Assembly: GCA_947184155.2 (NCBI GenBank)
Contig: CAMXCT020002702.1
Span: forward strand, 215,966 to 279,965
DNA length: 64,000 bases
Reading direction: 5' to 3'
Origin: Cladocopium goreaui
Lineage: Eukaryota > Sar > Dinophyceae > Suessiales > Symbiodiniaceae
Shown here: in pieces, positions 39,301 to 51,300 of the stretch
Layout: every line of letters begins with the position of its first letter
How positions within the stretch are numbered: position 1 is the first letter of the stretch
Program-made: the position numbers and the translations under genes
Notes under the pieces: generated by a model
Database searches by the model: none
What the model was told of the DNA's origin: nothing
The model's input: the letters and a program-made list of their open reading frames with translations, nothing else

Positions 39301-42300
39301 CAAATCTCCATCTTTGGTTGTTTTTTCTGTCTAATGCCGTTAGGTCAAATAAAAATGTGGTTGAGTAGATCCATCATTTGTGTCCTTTGTTTAGATATTC
39401 TATATATCCCAACAATTTGTTAGTTGAATATCCCCATGTTGGCCCCTGATCTGCCCCCAGTTTCACTGCGAGGCGGGCACTTCGGAGCTGCGACGCACCG
39501 TCGAAGCGCAGTTCCGGCGGCAGGAGCACGGGTGCAAAATCTGATGCCTTTTTGCTTGTGTCTGTATGCAGAAAGATGTATATTACATATATATATATAT
39601 TATATATATATTATATATATATATATGTAGAAAGATGCAATGTATATAAATGTATGAACATATATTATATGAGGAGGGATCACCACACCGCCTGAGTGGC
39701 GCAGTGTAAAGAATGAATTATGTGATCAACTGTGTACTACATACTAAAACTACCTAAACATGCATTGCGTAGACATGTAAACTAAAGGACAACCATGGAT
39801 CGCGAACAGAGACAAATATTCTTCGTGTCGGAGCATGCACCAAAACTTTTGCATGTAGGAAACATACTGCCTACAGTCAGCTGTGAAAGGTCTTGGACCG
39901 CTTTGTCAAATGGCATGTCCGAATTAGATCGAATTAGACTTTAAGCTGTGACATCGGCGCAAAACATCTTTCAAGTCCTTAGACTTCTGAAGAGCAACCT
40001 TTGCGGTATTGGGCGTCATTCAACTCCTCTTATTGAAGCCTTGCATAGACTTCCCCTGCGTGTTGGCAGCTATACATGGCTTCTAGGAGCGTCTAGGACC
40101 CATGTAGATTAAGAACACCCTCAGTATCAGAGGCATGATGTAATTCCTTTCTTTGAGGGCTTGTGCATGGACTCCTTCTGGGCTGGTAGCCTCATACAGA
40201 ACGTCTGCGACCCCAAACACAGTTTGTAAAGTCGATGCCTAGAACATTTCCAAAGTTTCTTTGAAGATCATGTGGAAGATGTTTGGAAATGTGTAGACAA
40301 CGGCGCTATTTTTGAAATTAATATGTGGAGCAGTAGATACCGCGGTGGACATCCATGGACAGCCTTTTGTGTTCACATCGATCAATCTGAAGCTACATAA
40401 AAGAAATTGATGATGAATAGCCGCTCTTTATCTGCTAATGCCATGGGATGTTCTAAGTGCAAATCATGAATGGACGTTCTACTTGTAAGTGTCCATTTAG
40501 AACATAGGTAAAACAAGGTTCTACGTGACTCAGTTGGAACATCTACGATTGCAAAGGTTTTTTCTCCCAAAGATGTTCTAAGTGAAAGTTTGCCGCTATG
40601 TATAGACAAACCCGCGGTACCCGGACTCTGCCCCTGCTCTTCAATTGAGGATGTTGCGCAGGGTCAAAATGGTTCAGAGAGGTTGCAGGAACACCGGCTA
40701 TATGCAGTGATTTAGGGTTTGAGGTTTTAAGGTTTTATTGTTTTAGAGGTTTAGGGGTTGGGGTTTCCGACTTTAGAGTTTCAGGAATTTAGGGCTGATC
40801 GTCTCCGAAGCTACATATTGTCCTGAATGGGATAAGGCTTATATACGTAAATGAAGACATATCAGTTTTCTTCGAATATATATATGATTGGGGTGAAACT
40901 GTCGAAGTCCTGTTCTTGTTGAACAATCAGTTCCGCGTTCCGACCCAGTCCATAGGAGCTTATCGAACACCAGGCGGCCGAGAATGCGCCGAAACTGGAG
41001 GCTGGGGAGGATGGCTTGAGGTCTCCAAGCCCAAAAGACTTGCTGAATGATGGGTATACTATCTGACATTCACAAATATTCTGACATTCTATCTGTGACC
41101 TTTTATCCGAAATGGATTCTGACATTTCTATCTGATCATTCGTACAGTATCTGAGATCTGACTTTAATGTGACATTCTATCTGACATATATTTTGACATT
41201 GTATCTGGCATTGTATCTGAGATTGTATCTGACATTCTACCTGACATATACTCTGACATTTTCTCTGACATAACATTTGACATCCTATTTGATATTTTCT
41301 TTGTGGCATTCTATCTGCCGTATTTGACGATAGGCTATCTGGCATTTTATCTGGCATTCTATCTGACATTTTAGGTGGCATTCTATGTGGCGTAGTGAAG
41401 TTGGCAAGCTCGCATATAGGGTGCGGGTTCCACGCGCTCCAGAGAGAGCTGGCATGCGCCATGTTTTTCGGGTCCGGCACGTTTTAGTGGCTGGCAAGCT
41501 CGCCATACTGTTGGGGTCCCGCGGCTGAGAGAGCTGGCAAGCTCGCGATGGAGTGGCTGTTTAGAAGAGGCTGGCGACCAAGCTGGCGATGACCGGGATG
41601 TCTTCTTAAAATCTAGAGACCTTCATGTGGCAGGTTGGGTGAAAAATGATGAAAACAACTACAATTGATGTTTAAATCCAAGGACATGATAATCAACAAG
41701 TGTAAAATAGTTATTTTGGGTCAACCACATTAATTGCCACCCCTCCAACTAAGGAGTTAAGCATAGTTAAACCCTACGGATGGCGTACGAAGACTGAGGT
41801 ATCACCATGGTTCATCAGATTTCATTTTTTGCCTTCATACCGTTGGGCGAAGCTCTCTAGGGGTCGTAGCAATTGTGGCTGCGACTGTGGGATTTGCAAT
41901 GATTTTCGATTGGTTCAAACTTTTTTTTGAGGGTCAAGTTCTTGCATTTTCGATAGGTACTTGGATGATCGTATTACTTATTATTTGGTGAGGTTGTTAA
42001 GCATATTTAGCTTATACGAGGAAAGCGTCACAGTAGGTAATGATAACGAGATATTGGTGAAATAAAAACGAAATATGGAAATACTACGGAAATAATAACG
42101 AAATAAGAAGGACATAGTAGGGAAATAATAGGGACATACTAGCGACATAACATGAAAATGAGAGGGAATGAATCGGGAAATAACAGGGACATAATATTTC
42201 CCTAGTATGTTCCTCTTATTTCCATAATAGGGAAATATCAAGGCAATAATAGGGTAATCATAGTGAAAGATTGGGGAAGTAAAAGGGAAAACCTAGGGAT

Positions 42301-45300
42301 ATAAAAAGGGGAACAAACAGGAAAATAATAGGGAACAAATAGGCAAACAATAGGAAACTTATAGGGAAAAAAATGCGGAAATATTACTGAAACAACAGGG
42401 AACCAAAGGGAAATAATAGGGAACCAATAAGGAAACAATAGGGGAATAACACGGAAACAATAGGTAAACAATGGAAATAATAGGGACATATTTTGGGTCT
42501 GCACCCCCAAAGGGCTTGATGAATGCTGGGGTTATCAGATTCCAATATGTCTTCCCTCCACCGCGAGGCGCTGCGCAACGCCAGCGCGGAGCAGGGCAAG
42601 CAGCTCCAGAGCCTCGGCAAGAGCTTGGCGGAGCTCAGCGAGGCGCGCCGAGGCGCGAAGCGCTCGGATAGCAGCTGTATGTGGGGGGTCCTAAGCTGTA
42701 TGATCCCAATTGGGATATAGGGATCCCCCGAAATTGGACAGTTCATCATACTACTGTTACTACTGCCCGTCATACACCTGCCTACATTCAAACTACATCC
42801 CAGAACGATCTCATTTTTTTTGAGGACCCACAGCAACCTGCACTCATTTTTTTGGCATCTTGATGGACGGTGAGATAAAACTACGGAATGATGGTTAACT
42901 ATTGATACGATATCGCTTATAGTGTGGTAAACCCAAGGGCGAAGCGGTGCATAGGTGCACCCAATGTGACGAGCAGCTGCAGGCATTTCTGCGGATGTGG
43001 AAAAGTGTCAATCAGCAAGCAGGCGTGACGGGCTTTCACACCATAACATGTGGGTTTTCCAAAAATAAGGCGGATTTGATTCCCAATCTGTCGCAATTTT
43101 GATGGAAAGAAATGATGATCAGCCAGATCAGCCATAAGATTTTTTGGTTCAGACAAACCCATGTGTCATGGCACAATCTGGTTCTTGTGTGGATGCATTG
43201 GTGGCTGGTCAGGACCATCACGCGTGAAAGATTTCAGCGAATGTCCCTGTGTGCAATCTATTCCGTAAATTCTTGCTGTGCAGAGGTTCTGACCTTCTGA
43301 CTTTCTACGTGCAACCACCGTAGCTACATGGGTCCAGGTCATTCTCAGAAAGTGTGAATGAAGTGACGCAACATCCCTTGATGTTTGTGTTCCTCTCAGA
43401 CCACTGTGAGTCTGACGGTGTTTGCCGGAGTGGCATTGAAAAGCTACTGCCACTTTTTGCACGGAAGAAGTTGGACGTTCCAGTATTTCCCCAAACAGCG
43501 CGTCCACTCTGAGGAGCTGTTACGGTATGGGTAAAGCCAGGGTTTCGTCTGCGCTGGCTGGGACAGAAGTTCCCTTGTGAGACGTCCACGTGCATTTCGA
43601 CTGCGCAGGCTAGCGCAAAATGTCTTTCCCGTTTGCTCTCTTCCGAAGGTCTACTTTTACCGGCGAGGCGTGTCCTTTTTTGGAGCCATGCATGTTTTTC
43701 ATGGCAGGCGTGAGCCTCTAGAAGGTCCTTCTATGACGATCTTACGCGAGTTTCATAGTGCGCTCTTAGAGGTCCTTCTATGAAAATCTTTGCCAAGGTC
43801 TTGTAGAGCTTGTGAGAAGCTCTTGGGAAGATCCTGGTGAAATCCTCTCAGAGGTCCTTGCATGATCTTATACGGGTCCCTGTGAGCAGATGTTGTGGAT
43901 ATCCTTCTGAAACCCTCTCCAAGAGGTCCTTGCATGAAGATCTTGAAGATGACCTGTATTAGAGGTGCTTGCATCAAAGCTCTTGTGGGATGCTCTTATG
44001 TTCTTGCATCAAGATCTTAAGCATGCCTGTCTTGTTGGTATGAAGATCTTGATCAAGATCTTGCAGAAGTCCTTGCGAAGATCCGGGTGAAATCCTCTCC
44101 AAGAGGTCCTTTGTGATCTTGTACAATTCCCTGTGAGAGGATCTTGTAGAGATCCTGCTAAAATCCTCTGTAAGAGGTCCTTGCATGAAGATCTTGAAGA
44201 TTCCATGTGTTAGAGGTGTTTGTCTGAAAGGGAGTCTGGGATGTTCTGAGCAGGTGTTTGATAAAACATATTCCAAGATTCTCTCTAGCCAGTCCTTCTG
44301 TGACATCTTGTGAGATTCTCTTAGAGGTCTTGGCATGAGATCTTGATCAAGATCGTGCTGGGGTCCTTGAAAGGAGAACTTGTGGAGATCTTAGTGATAT
44401 GTTGTAAGAGGTCCTTGCATGAAGATCTTGGAGATGCATTGTATTAGAAGTGCTTGTGACTGTGTGACAGCTCTTTTGGGACACTCTTCGGAAATTCTTG
44501 TATGAAGATCTTGCAAGATCCTCCGCAAAGTCCTTCTTTGACGAGCTTGTGAAATTCTCTTAGAAGTCCTGGCGTGAGGTCCTGGTATGAGGTTTTGGTC
44601 AGTAGACATAGCGTTGTTCCTTGTGACAGAGAAAAGTTTCTGGTGCTGCAGTTCCGACAATGTCTGAGCTGATCCAACCCCCATGCTGTTTGAGGCTTCT
44701 TGCGAGGGTAATTTGCGCCAAATTTTGACCACTCAAAATCCAATGCGCGACAATACTCTCCAGAAGAATATTTTTATTGGTTGATTTTTTTTGTAGATCA
44801 CTCTTGCTTTTGTAGATGTTCGCTTGATTTTTCCAAGGATGTTCCGCCATCTCCCGATCACCAGTCACTCCAATCACTGTTTCCCCCCCAGGCGCCTGGA
44901 GGAAGAGCTGCAGCATGCGCTGGCGAAGATCGAGAAAGTCTCCTCCGCAGCAAATCAAAGCTTCGAAGGCAGGGATCTTTCTATAGCTTTATAGTTATTC
45001 AATAAAACACATCGTAGAACGCGGGGACCCACAGCGTCACACACTCCAATTTTAGCCACCCGTTTGGATAGCTGGCCCAACCAAGAAACCGATGCGTTCC
45101 ACGATCCTCTCCCTGTCTTTCTGTGGCAACAACGACTGGAGGCGTGGCGGAGGTCAAGGGCTTCGCGCGACAGCTGGTGGAGAGCAGTGTGATGGAGCTG
45201 AAGGAACTGATGTGGGCAGCGTCCCCATTCTTCCCAAACGGGGATTTGAAACAGCAAAGCATGGTGAAATTTTTACCAAAAACGGGATTTCATCCATTGA

Positions 45301-48300
45301 AATGTGGATTTCATCCATGCATGAAGCGTGGGGTTAAATTCATACAAAAGGACCAACAACAACAGAGCAACCGTAACCAGCAATGACTGGGGATAATTAT
45401 TTCTAAACTGTCGTTTTGCCCGTTGCCCCATGTTATTGTTTTGAGTTTTGATACTTTTGCTCCCAATCTCCATTGGTTGCATACATCTGCTTGAGGGTTT
45501 GTATTTTTCCATTCTCTATGGCTTAGGCCACTGGTTGGCTGGTGGTGTGACAGCCCAGCATTCCAAACCACCAGGTAATCATTGGCTGACCACACATGTG
45601 GGTTTGTCTAGATATGGGGTACCCTTAAGATCCTGTGAATTCCCACCATGTCCCCATCAAGGATACCTTTCAATACATTTTAATAGGATTTTTTCCATGG
45701 GACAAGCCTTCGCTATCCAGGAGCAATTGGAGCGCAGGATTGAGGCGGCGAAGCGCCGAACTCCATGACATCTTCTCCCTTTCCGTCACACATTTACCGA
45801 CAAAAAAGGCATTGTTTAAGAATTACACGTGATTTGGCAATATGGAACCCTTGTGTAAGACCTTATTTACAAATAATTTCACAATATGACCTTCAGGTTA
45901 GCTAACCCTAATGTGAAGCTCAGACGTCTAAGTCCACACATAGCTGCATATAGCTATCCCTGTGAAGTCTTTGTGGAAGTCAGGCCTTGAAGACATCGGA
46001 GGTGGATCATCAGCAGCAGCTGGAGCGCCTCTGGCGGAGCCACATGGACCTTACCGAGACCAAGAAAGGAGCGGCGACGCTGTGGGGACACCCCGGGGGC
46101 AATTCAGCACATGGGTGAAAACTGGTGCACTCAAAACTAGATGGGTAGTAAAATGCGCCGTTCCCGGGTCTGAAACTTCAACAACTAGTCAAAATGTGCT
46201 GGTTCCATCTGCCAATTGACGGCACACAAGTCCATCAAAATGGTTCCAGACAAAAAACTGAAACCTTCAACCAACAAAAAACTCTGCCCGACTCCTGGAA
46301 AGGGGCAGCCTGGTGGGGTCCATAGTGTTAGCCACGGCTTTCGGCCAGGACTGACGGGGGAGTTGGAGAAGTGCCAATCTGTGGAAAGGCGTGGCCGGAG
46401 TCCTTGGCAGGAGGGAAGGGATTCATCAAGAGAAAATGGCGAAACAGGTAGTACAGTAGTATATGTCGCAGGTAGATATGAAAAATGCTGTATGAAATAT
46501 TGTAATATGATATATATATATGATATATGATATATATATGATATATGAGACATTTCATATTTCATAGTTCACATATCATTATATATTTGACATTTGATAT
46601 TTGATACATGATGCATCATGCATGATATATGACATGTGGCATGTGACACTTGACACGCGACAGTCTGACGTGTGGCATGTGATGTGTGACCTGATTCTGT
46701 TTTTGCCTCTGTATACTTTGAACAGCCGATGGCCCAACGAACTCTTCTTAAGGAAGCTCAAACCCCTTTTAAGACTAAGAAGCAGCTTTTGCATGCTTGT
46801 TGTCAGATGTCCTTCCTGCTTCCAACAATTTTTGACTGCTTCTATAGACTGTGAAGCACAGACATAGAAACACCTTTAGTTTTACCAGGCTTCGTCCTGG
46901 ACTTGGTTCTCAAACGACACAAGGACCTAAAATCAGGAACTGAGTTCACGGACGCTTTGCCGCTCTGAGTGGCGGCGAGGGGGTGTTTGTGGGCATGCAA
47001 ACACATCCTTCTTTTGCCTGTCTCACTTGGTTTCCCAAACTGAATCTTTCGCACGAACAAATCCATTTCGTGTGTATTGGGTCTTGTCCTGTCATTGCCA
47101 TTGACCACGAAACAGAGGATTTGATGAATCCTTGGGCCATCCATACGACATTAGCACTCAACCAGGAAATTGTTTAGTACAGCACTTGGGATAGTATTTG
47201 TTTCTAGAAGTGTTTTTTCACTTTCTTTTTTCAGTGAACTTAATCCGCATTCGTGTCGATAGATTTGACAGTGCGGAGGCTTTATTTATCAGTAGATCCC
47301 CATTTTTCTTGAACTTACCGGTGAATTCCTATGATTTTTCTCTTCTTTTTGGGCTTCCAACATGTTGCTCTTCAATCTCCGAGGATCTCCCAGGGTTCAG
47401 ACGCCAGGCAGTTCGAGGAAGCCATACGGCGGGTGGACGGCAAGGTGGATCGTGTCGCTGCCGTGGCCAGCCAGTGTTCCGAAGGCCGAAGGGATCCGAT
47501 TGGGAAAGATATGGGAAAACGATGGAATGTGAGGATCAAAATACCAAATACAATGGGATCATATGGGATCTATGGGATATCAATTCGATATCATGGAGTA
47601 ATTTGATATTATATAATGCAAATCCTTTTGGGGCATATCATGGGAGTATTTTTCATGGGAGATGAACGATAATATCAACAACAATTGGCTCGTCCAAAAA
47701 TTGAGGAGGCCCCCAAAACTGATGATTCAATGCGCAACATGACAAATTTCGTGCGTGCATTGGTGCCACATTTTTGATCCAAACACACATTCTAATTATA
47801 TATATATGATTATATATATATGATTATATATATATATGATTATATATATATGATTATATATATATGATTATATATATGATTATATATATATACTGTATAT
47901 ATGATTATATATATACATATATATACATATTATAATTATATATATATAATATATATATATTGAAAATCTGGAAGAATGACATTGGAGTTGTCATACATGT
48001 GCCAGAATATAACATGGTCGCTGCCGCATTCATTATGGTCCAAAGGGCCCTTGAGCCTTGCTGCAATCGCAGCGAGGCTACTGACGCAAGTGGAGATAGG
48101 AAAACGTGGCGCTTTTGCGCGATTCCCCTTGCCGATTCATCATGGTAGCGTGAGCCATTGCGCTCCAGCGACCTTTCGCTGAAAACCGGACGAGGTACTT
48201 CACTGTACCCGTGGATTGGCACCGTCAGGTGCGAACAACTGCAATTTGGACAGTCCCGTCCACAGGTGTGTCTGGATGATGGACACACGGGATCCTTTTA

Positions 48301-51300
48301 GGGATTTAACCTTCGATGGCCGACCTGGACAGTATAGAGAGTTCAGAAGAAAGGTGATACTCAGTGTGGCTGCCTTAGAAGACAAAAATCAACACTTAGC
48401 AGGACCAAAGCTGCTTAGTAGATTGTCTGATGAAGCCTGGAGATGTACAGAACATCTATCAATTGCCGAAGTCAGATCTGACCGTGGATGGTTGACAGTG
48501 CTGGAATGTTTGGATAAGCACTATCGCCATTTGCCCGAGGTAGAGCTGCATGAATCAATTGATGATTTTCTGTTTCACCTGAAAAAGCGTCCACACGAAG
48601 GTACAACTGCATTCTCAGCACGTTTCAAGACGGCCTTGTCAAGGTTGGAGACGTTGATACATCAAGAACGAGAAGCTTCCAAGGCCAAAAAGAGAAAGAA
48701 AGGTGATGACAAGAGACGCCTCACACCAGCCTCTCCTGTCGAAAGTTCCCTGGAAGATTCGTATGATTCACCTGCAAATCCGTCAGAACATGCTGAACAA
48801 ACAGATGATACAGAAGAAGAGCCAGCTCAGCCACCGCCAAGCGAACCAGCTGAACCTTCGGCACCACAGCCTGCTGCCGAGACTGGTGTGGGTATCCTAC
48901 AACGGTTACATGTACCGTTGCTCTCCAGAAGGCCTGAGACCTCTGCCAGAGGATGAAGCTGCATTCCGTGAACTCTCAAAAGAGCTTGCTGTAGGCCAGT
49001 TGGCCCCAGATATGGAGCGTGCCGACAACCAGCTGAAACATCACTTTGGTTCATACATAGATTTGTATCCCTCAAAGCCTGAAGATTTAGACATGGAACT
49101 AGAAGATGATGTTCAAAGGGAACCTGATGAGCCCGAGCAAAACGAAGAGGGCGCACCCAGAAAAATCAGGCGAAGGTTTTACAGGTCTGAAGACTATTGG
49201 AAGAAACGTGCGGCTGGCATGCCGCCACTTGGACCCTTGCACGAAGGTCCACAGCCTCAAGTCATCCGAAGCATGGATGCAATTCCCGATGCTTCTGGTC
49301 CTCACTTGCCTGACGATGATCATGTTGAGAAGAGACGAAGGGTGACCATAGATTCTGATATAGAAGAACAAGAATATGAACCTTCCATAGGAGAAACACC
49401 AACTGGAGAAGTTCCGGAAGTTCCGCAAAACCCTGATCCAGAACCTTTGGAAGATGTTCCTGCAGAGTCATCAGAATCAAGTCCGCCACCCGATACAGAT
49501 CAAGTGATGGAAGACTTGCAGCGTGCTGTCGAAACTCCTGTGCCATCAGGAGACGATGATAGCCTCCATGTCGCCAGCCGTTCCTTTGGCCATCGGGACG
49601 AAGTCCTGGAAGTGTCCCTAAATGTCATGCCAGAGGACATCACCGAAGATCCACTGTGTCTCTGGGGAGTCTTAGATGAATGTTTTCAAGTAACCCCCAA
49701 AGCCAAACAACGCCGTGTTGAAGTTTCTCTCAGAAAACTATCCCCCGAAGATAGAAAGTTGTTTGAAAAAGCAATGCAGAAGGAGTGGAATTCTTGGATT
49801 GAAAACAAGGTTACCTCACTTTGCAAACGTAAGGGGATTCCAGCTGAAAGAATAATCAAAGCCAGATGGGTGTTAGTTTGGAAGAAAAGCAGTGATCCAG
49901 ACGATCGCTCTAAGACCCCAAAAGCACGACTTGTGTTGGTAGGATGGCAAGACCCAGAGTTAGGCCGCATAGCGACTGACTCACCAACCTTGCGCAAGGA
50001 GACCAAACACCTGATACTCACCATATGTGCCTCCAAAAAGTGGAAAATATGGGGAGCCGACATCAAAACGGCATTTCTGTCAGGAGACCCAACTCAAAGA
50101 GACATATACTTCAAACCACCAAGTGAAATCAAAGAATGGATGAATTTGAGTGAAGATGATTTATTTCGCTTGGAGAAGGCCGCATATGGACTAGCAGAAG
50201 CTCCAAGAGCCTGGTTTTTGAGGTTGTCCCGCGAAATGGCTTCTGCCGGCCTGCAGGTGTCGCAGCTTGACCCTTGCCTCTACTCCCTCAAAAACTCCTC
50301 AGGGGAATTAGTTGGGGTATGCGGGGTACATGTTGATGATATAATAGGTGGTGGAACCCCAGAAATGGACGCAGTACTGTCAAAAATGAGACAGAAACTT
50401 CCATTTGGTGATTACCGCACATATACAATACGCTACACTGGAATTGAGATTCGCCAAGACCCTCAATCGAGAGCCATTGAAATTGGTCAAGAAGGTTACA
50501 TAGACTCGCTTGAACCTGTCCCAACAAAGCAGTATGGAAAAGGAAGACAGCCTGCCGAATGCTTCCATAATGAGAACCTGCGCCGGACAGCTTGCCTGGG
50601 TAGCCAATGCCACAAGACCAGACCAGTCTTTCTTAGCATCGTTTCTCCAGGGTGTACAAGATAAGGGGACAGTAGCTCACCTCCAAATGTACAACAAAGC
50701 TGTCAGAGAAATGAAAGAGCGAAAAGTTTGTTTGAGATTTCCAGCAGGGATTCCCCTCAAGCAACTCCGAATCATGTGCATCACCGATGCGGGATGGGGG
50801 ACTAGGTCGAATGGCGAAAGCCAAGGTGGCTATGTCTTGTGCCTCACAGTTCCAAAAATGTTTGAACGTGTGCGAGCCCCATGTTGGATAGTGGACTGGC
50901 AGAGCAAGAAGCTTCGCCGTGTTGTGAGATCATCCGTTGCAGCCGAAACCCTAGCAGGACAAAACGGCCTTGACGCAATCGAGGCATTCCAAGCGTTGAT
51001 GCTGGAAACAATCTATGGTGTTACACCAAAACAGTTCAGAGAAATGACACCAGATGATCCAGCTGCATTGGTTTTAGATAGCAAAGGTTTCTATGATGCT
51101 GTAACCAGAAGCTGCTGTAGCCAGGCCATAAGCCAAGAGCGTCGTTTGCAGATCGACTATTCAATTGCAAAAGAAACCACCATTAAGCAAAATATAATTT
51201 TGTTTTGGGTGAACAATTTGCGAATGAGTGCCGATTGCTTGACAAAGCTGAAAGGTGACACAAAACCACTTTTCGAAATCTTGGAGCAGTGTTCATATGA

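Larger units (their letters stand above)
26650..42652 (+). repeat. Segmental duplication, copy 1
   Basis: Exons and parts of introns match 53,550-64,000 in the same order. Homology becomes evident near 26,684 (copy 2 near 53,583). The copies are about 26.9 kb apart. Copy 1 is longer because of insertions at 31.7, 33.2-36.0 and 39.7-40.9 kb. It runs on at least to the C exon at 42,568, where copy 2 leaves the window. Confidence 0.85.

Noticed and set aside
41060..44600. A CRISPR-like array
   Set aside because: Units are degenerate, spacers are not unique or even in length, and the genome is eukaryotic. They are minisatellites.
48827..49428. Minus-strand frames across the copia pol linker
   Set aside because: They are shadows of the acidic, low-complexity linker on the plus strand.
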